NCBI GenBank assembly: GCA_965153355.1
Contig: OZ231126.1
Coordinates: 27,900,001 to 27,964,000 of the forward strand
From: Flaccisagitta enflata
Lineage: Eukaryota; Chaetognatha; Sagittoidea; Aphragmophora
DNA: 64,000 bases
Reading direction: 5' to 3'
Shown here: in pieces, positions 21,208 to 31,360 of the stretch
Layout of the letters: every line of letters begins with the position of its first letter
Position numbering within the stretch: the stretch's first letter is position 1
Made by a program: the position numbers and the translations under genes
Notes under the pieces: generated by a model
What the model saw: the letters and a program-made list of their open reading frames with translations, nothing else
Told to the model about the DNA's origin: nothing
The model's database searches: none

Positions 21208-21345
21208 AGTCGCGGACACGCGACTCTAGATCTTGCCGTGTCGGTCGGTCGGTCGGTCGGTCGGTCGGTAACATAACGTAACATTTCTGTTTTCCGCTCC
21301 TGCCCACCTGTCCGCGACTGGATTGCCGTGTATCCGGCCTTGTTG
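21208..21345 (+). mobile_element. Hairpin-ended short element, AGTCGCGGAC class
   Basis: Hairpin AGTCGCGGACACGCGACT at 21208-21225, a (GGTC)n tract, and far-end GTCCGCGACT at 21310-21319 (exact complement of the first ten bases). It ends GCCGTGTATCCGGCCTTGTT. Confidence 0.7.
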
Positions 21346-21426
21346 TCCTGCACGCGACTTATAGGTGTTGGCCTTGTTTTGATTATATTGAATAAAAAAT
21401 GTTAAAAAAATATTTTCTTTTATGCA

Positions 21427-21487
<61 letters not shown>

Positions 21488-21860
21488 AAAAAGACATGGA
21501 AAAAAAAGAAAAAAAAACAAAAAGAATTTCATAAAAATAGGTATAGATTTTAATTATCAGAAGATAAAACTCATAAAAAAAATACTATATTATTTTCTTT
21601 ACGTTAATAGGTTAAGTTAAAGAAACAAAAATCAAATTCTATACAAAATCTATTTGTTAACCTTTTTTCAATTGTAACAGGAGATATAATGAAATATTTT
21701 TCACTAACATTAATTTTTGAAAAAATTTTAATATATATTTCTTAATTTCAAATCAGGCATAGGATTTTTTCTTATAATTTTTCTTATGTAATTATTTATA
21801 CTTGTACCTGTGTTTATGATATTTTTTCTTATTGTTTTTTTTGTGCATATATGTCTCTTT

Positions 21861-21930
<70 letters not shown>

Positions 21931-22010
21931 ACTCTCTCACTCTCTCTTGCATAATTGAAGTATTTTTCTTTTAAAAGAACAAGGCCAACACCTATAAGTC
22001 GCGTGTGAGA
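21340..22010. repeat. Inverted repeat with GA and CT microsatellite arms
   Basis: CGCGACTTATAGGTGTTGGC (21,353) to (GA)n at 21,430-21,485 is the complement of (CT)n at 21,868-21,925 onward to GCCAACACCTATAAGTCGCG (21,984). The arms are about 160 bp around a 350-bp AT-rich centre. Confidence 0.75.
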
Positions 22011-22346
22011 CATAAATAACTTAAGATGACTTTTATTGACTCAAGATGACTTAAAATGACTCAAGACCACTTTAAATGACTTAAAAAGACCTAAAATGAT
22101 AGAAAAGACTACTTTTACCTATTTGACTTAAGTGACTCAAAATAACTTAGAATAACTTAGAGTGACTTAGAATGACTTAGAATGACTTAGAATGACTAAA
22201 AATGACCTAAAATGTCTTGGAATGACTAGAAATAACTTAAAGTATAACAAAAAAGTAAAGTGTGACAGACAGACGGACCGACGGACAGACAGACCGACAG
22301 ACGGACAGACCAACAAAGTGGGTTGTAGAGTTGTGTGCACGCGACT
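21997..22346 (-). mobile_element. Hairpin-ended short element with AATGACTTAG repeats
   Basis: AGTCGCGTGT at 21997-22006; hairpin AGTTGTGTGCACGCGACT at 22329-22346; between them about 15 AATGACTTAG-like decamers and a GACAGACGGACC tract. Confidence 0.6.
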
Positions 22347-22414
22347 GAAAATAAGGGCAGTGTCCTGACCCGAAGGTCGAAGCCGAAGTTAACCTTCAGA
22401 CGATCCCTAAACAT

Positions 22415-22453
22415 GCGCGCACACACACACATACACACACACACACATGCGTG

Positions 22454-22540
<87 letters not shown>

Positions 22541-22548
22541 ACACACAC
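22415..22548. repeat. (CA)n microsatellite
   Basis: About 60 CA units with a GTGCGCGCGC interruption near 22,450. Confidence 0.97.
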
Positions 22549-22977
22549 AGGGACAGACGGCACGGACAGCCTGAGATCAACAAACAACACCAAGGAATTT
22601 TTTTTTTAAAGAAGAATTGATTTACACCAACATTGTCAAGGATTTAGTTGCAAGCGAAGCATCAAGTCTCGATCGCGATCGGCGATCTTTCCTTCTTTTG
22701 ATAAGGAAAGGGGGGATTGATCTCATTTGTAAAGGAAGCATGAGCATGAAAAGTAAACAAAACATCAAACTTCGGTTTATTGACCTACTGAATTCGGTGA
22801 CCTACTGATAACTGACGACTCCGGATTCAGTGACGGAGCTGGGAGAGTGATCCGTTCAGTAAAAACAGTTCGAACCGGAGGTTCGGTCGGTCTGTAATTA
22901 TGATCATTATCATGGTTAACCTGAGAAGATTCTTTTCTCATATGAACAAAAACATTTTGATTACAAAGATTCAGACA

Positions 22978-23175
22978 GCGGAGGACTCTCAGACTACTCT
23001 CAGACTACTCTCAGACTACTCTCAGAATTCTCTCAGACTTCTCTCAGACTTCTCTCAGATTACTCTCAGACCACTCTGACTACTCTCAGACTACTCTCAG
23101 ACTACTCTGAGATTACTCTGAGATTACTCTCAGATTACTAACAGATTACTCTCAGATTACTAACAGATTACACGC
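22978..23175. repeat. ACTCTCAGACT minisatellite
   Basis: About 16 copies of an 11-13-bp unit with CTCAGATTA variants to the right. Confidence 0.9.
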
Positions 23176-23199
23176 AAAACCCCTCAGACTACACCACAG

Positions 23200-24090
23200 G
23201 TTGGCCATGATTCAAAAAAAAATTTAAAAAAAAAATGTCTTTTTTTGACATTCCAACTAAAATCTGGTCTAATCTGATATCAAAGGTCATATTTGGGTCA
23301 AATTTGCTCTTTCCTCTAAAATTCGGTTTATTTCAACGTTGAAGATGATTTTGACTATGTTGCAGATGGAATATCAAAAAAAGGAAGACACTTTCTTTTA
23401 GCAGTTTTTTACAAGGATTCTGAATATGCATTTCCCATGTTGAAATTTTGACCTCATATGGCATTTTGACCTGAGATATGCAGCGGTAGCGTCCCAGATA
23501 TTGACCAGAGAAAATTTTTGACGGACTGATCTCATTCCCCACCCTTTGGGCAAGGGGGAAAAACTAACCTGATTTGACCTTTTTCTTCCATTTGGCGATG
23601 TAAACAATCCTCATTTTGTCGTAGGCCCATTCCTTCTCGTACCGTGATCGGTCACACCACGACGCCAAACTTTACCTAATATCTATCACTTCCCTCCGAT
23701 GTAACAAGCTAACTGATGTTTGGCATATCTGTGACCGAATTTGCAATACATCACTGACTAGCTAGCTGATTGCAAATGTAGATTGAATATCTACAAACTA
23801 AAGCTTGGCTCGACTCAAATAAGACAAAGGAAAACTATCAGATTGGCTTTATGCAAATAAGGATTATGTTATCCATTTCCTAGCATCGATATCCTTCTAG
23901 CATTAAACCAAACTGAAAACAATCCTTATCAACTCGTGTACTAAAACATAATTGAAATACAAATGAAAAGCAAGAATTTTCATGCGCCAGGTCTTCTGAA
24001 GTAACATGAGGATGATCTCTCATCTTAAAACGATCTAAAACGATGTAAAACCAGGTAAAGCCTGAAAAATAAACATTTAAGGTAGTGATC
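23200..24090. other. Intergenic, mostly unclassified
   Basis: Apart from the dispersed repeat at 23,370-23,560 (complement of 18,490-18,600), I see no gene, satellite or element end here. Confidence 0.4.
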
Positions 24091-24099
24091 CAGTGAAGA

Positions 24100-24555
24100 A
24101 GTGGAGAGAGAGCAGGGCAGTGGCCCCAAAGGGTAGATGTCCTGTAAAATACAAGGGGGAATTTCCAGACGTCCTGAGGGGGCATATTTCGGGCCTTAGA
24201 TGACTGAGTAAGGCGACTGAGAGCATATTTGAAGGTTGGAGGGCAGAATTAGGGCTTGGAGAGCAGATTTGAGGTTTGGAGGGCAAATTTGAGCCACGGA
24301 GGGCTGATTTGATGCTCGGAGGTCCGGAGAGCTGATTTGAGGTCTGGAGATCAGATTTGAGGAAGTGGGGGGGGGGGCTGATTTAAAGCCTGGAGGACTG
24401 ATTTGAGGCCTGGAGGACTGATTTGAGGCCTGGAGGGCTAGGAGGGCAAACTTGAGGCCTTGATGGCCAACCGGGGGGGGGGGACAAAAGGATGGACAGA
24501 TGGACGTCCGGAAATTCCCCCTTGTGTTCTACAGGACATCGGCCCTTTGGAGCTT
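24100..24555. mobile_element. TIR element with internal minisatellite (GTCCTGTAGAACACA family), copy 1
   Basis: Inverted ends: GGCCCCAAAGGG..GTCCTGTAAAATACAAGGGG at the left and CCCCCTTGTGTTCTACAGGAC at 24,507-24,537 at the right. The interior is a degenerate GGCCTGGAGGGCTGATTTGA minisatellite. Confidence 0.65.
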
Positions 24556-24899
24556 GGATCTGTGCCTTGGGGCTTGGATTTTGGCCTAAAGTCGGGATAT
24601 GGGTTGTAAATGTTTATATTGTTCAGGGTTGTATCCGTGTTTATGCGACACCCAGGGCACACTGACTACGGACCTGTCTCTTGAGGGATCCAGACTTGTA
24701 GTGTCTTGACTAATTGTGCACTGTCCAACTGTGTAGACAGCGTCTCCGTGCGTGTACCCGTCGCGGTGTGGTAGAATGACTAACTCGCTTGCACAAGCAG
24801 CCAGCTCTACATCTGTCTCTTGAAAGGGTTTCTTACTAATTGACTTCTTAGCTTGAAGAGATGGGAGAAAGGATAACTGGATAATCTTGACGTCGATGT

Positions 24900-25130
24900 T
24901 TGATTATTTTGTACGGCATAAAGTGCAACAACTGTGGTGTGATAGACGATGAAAATCATCGTATCACTTTTCGTACAAAATATCGAAGAATCAATCTTTG
25001 TGATTCACCAGTCAAGTTCGACTTTCGTTGTATTTATTCACAAAACCAAGAATCTATTGATAGAGCTATTGATGTGGTTGGTAATTTATGGAATCTAATG
25101 AATGGAAGAAATGAAATGCGCTTGGAATGA
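24900..25130 (+). pseudogene. Possible C-terminal remnant of a non-LTR reverse transcriptase
   Basis: A 76-codon frame contains KCNNCGVIDDENHRITFRTK followed by FRCIYSQNQESIDRAIDVVG and NLWNLMNGRNEMR. The C-x2-C-x7-H spacing with a D/E-rich loop recalls the zinc-binding tail after the RT of jockey-like elements, with the last cysteine absent. Upstream RT sequence is not present. Assignment is from general resemblance only. Confidence 0.35.
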
Positions 25131-26480
25131 GTAGTAATGGGACAGGTAGTTTGTAGTTCTTGTCTTTGTGCGGTTACTTATGTAGCATGTACAATTATGT
25201 GATCATAATTAGACATATCGAATCGAATATCAGCAATTCACTACCAACAGACTGATTGACGATTACCATCACACCTATTTATCACAAATGAGGTAATAAA
25301 ACATCAAGCAAAGTATTGCGAAATGTGTAAGCAATCAAATTGTAATCTATCTACTATCTAGGCGGAAAAAATCTTTCGACCTGTAACAGAAATGTATTCA
25401 TTGATGTATGAATGAAAACAAATCAGTTACAAATCCAACAATAATTAGTGGGAGCTCCCTTTGACTGAATCAGGGCCGCCCTTGGTTGGGGAAGCGATTT
25501 GTAGAGCTTCTTGAGGTACTCTGGAGTGAAGGCCTTCTGGATCTTTCTCGCGATTTAGTTTTATCTCTTCTTTTGCTACATTTAGACTTTTAGCTTCCAC
25601 AAGACTCATCAAATCATAGAAAATTCGGTGACATAAATGAAACCCTTCGAATTTGCAAGCAGGCAACGCAAACCGCATCTGTCTAGCTCAACGCGTTGAG
25701 AAGTAATGAAAAAAGAGTAAAAGTGAGACCATCAGAAGATTGAGCTAAAATGGCAAAAGCGAAATTTCAATCAAAGTTTTAAAACTTTTGAACGGAAAAA
25801 GCTAGAGATGCTGTTTGCGTCACTCATGCAAATTTGAAGGGCTTCAATTAACTCACCGATTTTTTGATGATTGGTTGATCCTAACCAATTACCAAAACGG
25901 AAAATGTGTAAGTAACCATCCCATCCTTCAAGTAGTAAAATAGCTAAGAGTATTCTTTTTTATAAAACTACAAATGACGTCATAAGCTAATAAGCTTTAA
26001 ATGTACGGAAATCATCATGTAGAAGCTACTGATAGACTACAAAAGATCCATCACTTAAATACGTAAATAGCTATGGACAAGCTTGCCTGGACAGTTCGAA
26101 ACGGGACTGCTATATGAACTTTAGACTATACATCCATGTGATACTACAGATCTTGGAAATATGGATGCGTAAATTGGACTACTACAGGGTGTTAACTGTC
26201 AGCAACTTTTGACTGATTTGACCAAGCTTGCCTGCAAGAACGCCAGTGCAGTTAGGCTGCTTGTAATTGAGGGAATTTTTGCTAAGATTACCAGAATGAG
26301 TGAGAAAAAAAAGAAGTGAGGGGCCTTGACAGAGAAGAGATTTCCCAGTTTTACGACCTTTTTCCTCTCGGCGATAGCCGCATTATTGGTGAACCCGAAT
26401 AACTTGATTCTATTTCTAAGAGCCATTTTCATTTTATGTCATAGCATTATTTAACCAGTCAGTAATACCTGTTGCCCTGC
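25131..26480. other. Intergenic, unclassified
   Basis: No gene or satellite recognised. A short block at 26,340-26,385 (TTTTTCCTCTCGGCGATAGC) is a diverged copy of the end of the dispersed repeat at 48,130-48,180 and 58,020-58,062. Confidence 0.4.
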
Positions 26481-26489
26481 TTTGCATGA

Positions 26490-26702
26490 TTGTGAATTTG
26501 AGTGAGGGAAGCAAGGCAGTGCAGTGGCCCTGAAGAGGAGGAAGTCCTGTAGAATACAGTGGACTTATGTCCATTTGTCCGTTCACCCATTCATCAGTGA
26601 TTTGATGCCTGGGCTGGGAGAGCAGATTTGAAGCCCGAGAGGGTTTATTAAAGGCCCTGTGTTCTACAGGACTTTGTCCCATTCGGGGCCGCTGCCCAAC
26701 AG
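26490..26702. mobile_element. TIR element, GTCCTGTAGAACACA family, copy 2
   Basis: Left GTCCTGTAGAATACAGTGGA and right CTGTGTTCTACAGGACTTTG with GGGGCCGCTGCCC at the end; about 210 bp. Confidence 0.6.
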
Positions 26703-27390
26703 ACACTTGCTGCTTAGAAGCAATATCGCAGGTCCGCATCTAGAATTAATCGTGGTTAAATTTGGTGTTCTCGGTTCGATCTCCCATGATTGGCGAGCAC
26801 TTTAATCAGCCATAGGCAAACTAGGGTCCCTTTATAGACTTAATGGAGAAAAATGTTGAAGCTCCTGCCGCAGCAGCAGCATCGTTAGTGCTTTGAGTCC
26901 CAGGGAGCGCGTAGTGACGCTGCGTCGCAGCGAACTCTGGGCGCGTCCTCGCGCTGCTGCTTTTCTGTTTTCGTCAAGACTTGAGAGATCTATTTTTCCT
27001 ATTTGTGCTCTGAACAACCTAACTCAAGCGCGAATGGACGAAGGAATTTCACAACAATGTGACTGCAGTTTTCTTTTTTAGATGCGTCATCGCATTTCTA
27101 TATGAGGGTCTGTCCGTCCGTCGGTAGTTATGTCCGTTACGCTTGTTCTCAAATCGCACAGATAACGCGTAGAGTTGCCCGGATGGGCTCTTTTTTTTTC
27201 TATTGCATTCCAAATCTGGGAATGCTGGCACTTGCATTCGACCGCGTGCGACTGGTGCAACAGGCTGCCCTTACAAAAGCTCACGCGCATTTTGTTTTTC
27301 TCAACTAGCATCCAGTTTTCGTCCTCCTCATTTTGGTGATTGTTAAAGAATTCTTAAGACGAAGTTCTAACAAAACAAACCTCGATTTTT

Positions 27391-27692
27391 GGGCAGCGGC
27401 TCCAAAGGGGTCGATGACCTATGCTTTCACGTATGTGGGGAATTTTCTTCTCCTGCTTCTTCTTTGAAACACCCCCGCACTTCCGGGCTCATATCTCAGC
27501 CTCCAGGCCCATACCCAGTCTCCAGGCCCAAATCCCAGTCGTGAGGCTAAAATCCCATTTCCAAGGCTCAAAGCTCCAAGTCTCTCAAGGGATTTGGGCC
27601 TCAAGACTGGGAGTAGGAGAAAATTCCCCAAATGTGTGAAAGGCTGAAAGCATAGGTCATTGACCCCTTTGGAACCGCTGCCCTGCTCCCTC
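27391..27692. mobile_element. TIR element of the GGGCAGCGGC family, divergent copy 3
   Basis: GGGCAGCGGCTCCAAAGGGG at the left, CCCTTTGGAACCGCTGCCCT at the right. The second block differs (GACCTATGCTTTCACGTATG, and its complement at right); the interior has CCAGTCTCCAGGCCCA-type repeats. Confidence 0.6.
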
Positions 27693-27828
27693 CCTCAAAC
27701 TCGATTACAACTTATTTAAGCAGGGCACGGGTACCGCTGACCATCTAACGCTTTTGCGACTATGCAATGATTTAGCTGTTCAGCATGTCTTAAGTCTTTG
27801 GCATAAATAGCGACAATTCCTGGCAACA

Positions 27829-28042
27829 AGTGACGCGGGGTCACAATATCGTTGCGGACGGGTGGTCAGGGGCATCCAACCCCCATCCACACCCCAACCC
27901 ACCCCCAACACTCAAACATACACAAAAAGTATCGAAAACGCTCGTTTTCCCACTTTTCAACTTGATCACGATGACGGACCGACGGACCAACGGACGGACG
28001 GACGGGCAAAGCCTCTTATAGGGTTGCGTGTCCGCAACTAAA
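27829..28042 (-). mobile_element. Hairpin-ended short element, AGTTGCGGAC class
   Basis: GTGACGCGGGGTCAC at the right-flank end, GTTGCGGAC at 27851-27859, a GGAC tract, CTCTTATAGG, and hairpin GTTGCGTGTCCGCAAC at 28023-28038. Confidence 0.7.
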
Positions 28043-28259
28043 AATAGCATCAATGCGTCATCTCCATGATTATTTAATAGACTTACCGACGGATAGACCA
28101 ATGGACGGACAGAGGAAAAAGATCATCAACAAACTGGGGCGCTTTGAACAAGTCTGGATCGACGGCCACCATAGTCGCGAATGGGTGAGCAAAAGCGGAA
28201 ACCCCAAAAAGATTTTTCTGACGGACCGACCAACCGACTGACCAAAAAGTGGCTTATAT

Positions 28260-28261
<2 letters not shown>

Positions 28262-28337
<76 letters not shown>
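28262..28337. repeat. (CT)n microsatellite
   Basis: About 37 CT units. Confidence 0.97.
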
Positions 28338-28339
<2 letters not shown>

Positions 28340-28340
<1 letters not shown>

Positions 28341-28908
28341 TCGGTCTAGAGAAGTTATATGATTAATGGAAGTTGAATGGCATTTAGGAATGCTGATTTT
28401 GTCCTAAGAAGTGAAATTATGATGACGTGATTATTTGAAGTATTGAAGTAAAATGGTAAATTTGAGGTGAAATTGACGCGGTTCAATTGTAGGTTAAAGT
28501 GTCTATGTTCAATGGGATTTTTGTGAGCTTGAGTGGAAAGTGGCGGGATTCAATACACAAGTCTAAGTGATTGACTAAAATGACAAACAAAATTGGTGGG
28601 GTTCAATGTCAGGAGTGGTGGATTTCAACGTCATGTTAGGGATGGAGTTCAAGGTCAAGTTAGTCTTGGGATGCTAGGGTGAAGAGTTGGTGATTTTCGA
28701 TGGCGATCGGAAGTATTGGATAAAATGGCAATTTGATGTAGTGGGAATCGATAGCAAGGTGGAGTGATGGGATTTGATAATTAGCGCAATTGAGGGGATT
28801 TTATGGCAAGTGAAAGGGGGGGGGGGTATCAGTGGCAAGGTTGAGCGTTAGGGTTGGATAACAGGTGATGGGGTTCGATGGCAAGTGAAAGTGGAGGGGT
28901 ATCAGTTG
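28340..28908. repeat. Diffuse GGTTCGATGGCAAGT-type repeats
   Basis: Degenerate units such as GGGGTTCAATGTCA, GATTTCGATGGCGA and GGTTCGATGGCAAGTG recur every 20-60 bp and resume after the element at 28,909-29,715. Confidence 0.5.
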
Positions 28909-29715
28909 GGTGCTTCACATGGCAAAAGTTGGGAGTATCCCTTCACCCTACTTAGGTAATGTGGAGGAGCAAAAATCATGAAGATGACCATTTTCCTTTT
29001 TTCAAAATTCCTTCGTCTTCCGTTTTTAGATGCGTCCTCGCATCTCTAAAAGAGGGTTTGTCCGTCCGTCGGTCCGTCCGTCCGTCCGTCGGTCCGTCCG
29101 TTGGTCCGTTACGCCTGTGCAAAAAACGCGGTTTTCGGCCGTTTTTGGCTACGGCGAGATCCTACACTGAATCTACTGCGAGACAAACATTATTTGAGAG
29201 CCTCCATTACTACTCTTGTCGTTCCATCTGTCTGTTTGTCCATCTGTCAATCCATATGTGTTACATGACCAATATACGCAGAGACACAGTCTGGACGCAT
29301 CGTTGCCAGTTCGGGCTTGTTGTTTTAGCCTTAATGTTTCCACTGATTTCCCAGAATTCAGCAAAATCCTGTATAGTTTTGTTACAAAAAGGACAATTAT
29401 TTGTTTTAAAAAATCATGATATATGTAAAAATAAACTAAAATATCAGAACATAAGTTATGAAAGAGCAAATGAAAAGGCAGAATTGCAATTCTATGAAGA
29501 GTAGAAAATTATGAAAGCTGATTCAAACTATGTCAGCATATTGTTTTATCCCACTGCATTATGCAAATTAGGTCCTCAAAAGCAATTTTCTAAAAAACCG
29601 AAGATGAACGATTTTTGATAAAACAAAAATGGTAAGAGTCCTAAAATTGGTCACTCCACATTAGGTAAAGAGGGCAAAAAGAAATAACCAACTTTTGCTA
29701 TGCGAAGCACGCAAG
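28909..29715 (+). mobile_element. TIR element with GCTTCACATGGCAAAAGT ends, copy 2
   Basis: Ends GTGCTTCACATGGCAAAAGT and ACTTTTGCTATGCGAAGCAC. It is the reverse complement of the 9,578-10,088 copy, plus a 0.3-kb insertion (29,028-29,325) absent from that copy. Confidence 0.7.
29028..29325 (+). mobile_element. Hairpin-ended short element, AGATGCGTCC class, with empty site
   Basis: Hairpin AGATGCGTCCTCGCATCT at 29028-29045, AAAAGAGGGTTTGTCC, GTCC tract, far-end GGACGCATC at 29293-29301, end CGGGCTTGTT. The sister TIR element at 9,578-10,088 reads straight through this point (CCGTTTTTGTTTTGGCC on the complement), defining both borders. Confidence 0.75.
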
Positions 29716-29901
29716 GGTATCAGTGGCAAGACGTGATGTTGCCGTTCAAAGGCCAAAGATTTTAATAGGAGTCAATGCAAAGTTTCATTGTTGGCTGTTG
29801 GGGACTAATGGCAAGTTCAATTGGTAGGTTTTGATGAGAAGTAGAAGCGAGTGGCGTGGTGCCTTACCAAGTGGGGTGTTAGGGCGAGCGGAAGTGGTGG
29901 A

Positions 29902-29969
<68 letters not shown>

Positions 29970-30500
29970 TCGTGGATCGGATGGCAAAGGGATAACAAAT
30001 CATAAAAAGAAAATGAGAAGGCTTGTTCACTGCTCAATCCCCCGGGAAGGAGCTTTCGGGATCTTTTCCTCATTCTCAATTGTCTCACTGGAATTTTGTA
30101 TGAGGGGGAAAAGATTGTCAGAACGTGACTGCTGAAAGCAAACTCTTGTTTATTCTGTCAGTACGTGCTTATGGGTGTTGGAAAGCGTCTTGTTGAGTGG
30201 AGGAAAAAATGGGAAACCAATCGGCCTTGACCATCGGAACATGAGAGCAAGAGAGAGCGTTGGGTCATGACCCGCATTAGCAACTTGGTTGACACGCTGT
30301 GACGTGGGGATTTGTTTACTGGGCAGTGGGTTGGAATCGGGGTAAAAAAACTCTTGACATCTCTTCACCAGCGAGTTCCTACCACTGTGTGATGATGATT
30401 ACGCATATGGCGCTCTCTAAAAGATGCTCTCTCGATCTTTCGGTTGGTTCATACATTTGTAACTTGCTTGCTCAAAACTTGCTCAAATCGATGCTTGCAA
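29716..30500. other. Intergenic with (CT)n at 29,903-29,967
   Basis: A CT microsatellite lies within otherwise unclassified sequence; no gene recognised. Confidence 0.5.
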
Positions 30501-30504
30501 GGCC

Positions 30505-30680
30505 GGATTCACGACTACCCAAGTCGCATGCGGGTGGGCAAGATCAGTGATAAAAAAGAAAACTCAGTATTTGGGCTGGGGCAGTAATGCGAAAACCAGC
30601 CGTTAGTCGAAAACACAGTGTTGGCAATGGCTGGAACAACAGACCGATAAACCGACAGACCTCGCGTGTACGCGACTGAA
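30505..30680 (-). mobile_element. Hairpin-ended short element, AGTCGCATGC class
   Basis: Begins GCAAGGCCGGATTCACGACT, AGTCGCATGC at 30522-30531, ends with CGCGTGTACGCGACT at 30662-30676. Confidence 0.6.
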
Positions 30681-30880
30681 AACCTGATGACTTAGTTATC
30701 GTTTCACATCTAAGACAAGTATTCTTGTCATGTTTTGATTGGCGATGAATTCAGTAAGACTAATGATCGACTCTTTCTTATCGTCGTTTCTTTCTCCCTC
30801 AAAGATATTCGGTCTGGAATGTGAAGATCTGACTATGTAAGCCGATTAAAAAAAGGAAGAAATCGACGCTCTTTTTTTTA

Positions 30881-31070
30881 AGTCGCATGCTACGCGACTC
30901 TACACCCCGCTTTGTGTGTCCGTCCGTCCATCCGTCTGTCTATCACATATTACTTTTTCGGCGCTAGTGTTTTTGGCCTTGATGCTGCTGCTCAAATGTT
31001 CCACTGAAATCAGTTTATGACCCCTGCCCACCCGCACGCGACTCGGGTAGCCGTGCATCCGGCCTTGTTC
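30881..31070 (+). mobile_element. Hairpin-ended short element, AGTCGC class
   Basis: Hairpin AGTCGCATGCTACGCGACT at 30881-30899, GTCCGTCCGTCC tract, far-end GCACGCGACT at 31034-31043, and end GCCGTGCATCCGGCCTTGTT. Confidence 0.7.
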
Positions 31071-31204
31071 AATGTACAACCTCGTTGAATCAAAGTTCTC
31101 GTTATCTGGTAGACTTTCTCTATTTTAAAATCGGCATTCATGTAGAAAAAATAACATCACTAATTGGCTTCATCGTATAGGCAATATTGGAATGGAAACT
31201 CGGT

Positions 31205-31360
31205 CTAATATCCTTTTCCATTAAGGAATCTCTTGAACATTTCCAGCGCTTCGACGGGTTTGTCGGTGGGAACCATGTGACCCGCTCCTTTGACAGTCAT
31301 AAAGGAAATGCCCTCGAAATCCTTCACAAATCCAGCAATTTGCTTTTGGTTCTTTTCATC
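31205..31360 (-). CDS. CTSA: CTSA exon 9: catalytic histidine and stop
   Basis: Reads [20 protein letters not shown] then [20 protein letters not shown]; His456 is the catalytic histidine in the [11 protein letters not shown] signature. TAG stop at 31207-31205. No convincing poly(A) signal is seen in the next 150 bp. Confidence 0.93.
   Translation of the reverse strand, partial: DEKNQKQIAGFVKDFEGISFMTVKGAGHMVPTDKPVEALEMFKRFLNGKGY

Larger units (their letters stand above)
19837..22896. mobile_element. Non-autonomous hAT-type element, 3,060 bp
   Basis: Ends TAGAGGTCGACCGAAGGT (left) and TACAGACCGACCGAACCT (complement of right) are imperfect inverted repeats. ATTATGAT flanks both sides (19829-19836, 22897-22904), an 8-bp target duplication as in hAT. 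Subterminal CCGAAG repeats occur inside both ends. The interior has no transposase: it is a mosaic of satellites and two hairpin-ended elements. Confidence 0.75.

Noticed and set aside
26740-26800. Possible tRNA gene because of GGTTCGATCTCC
   Set aside because: B-box-like only; no A box or acceptor stem at proper spacing.
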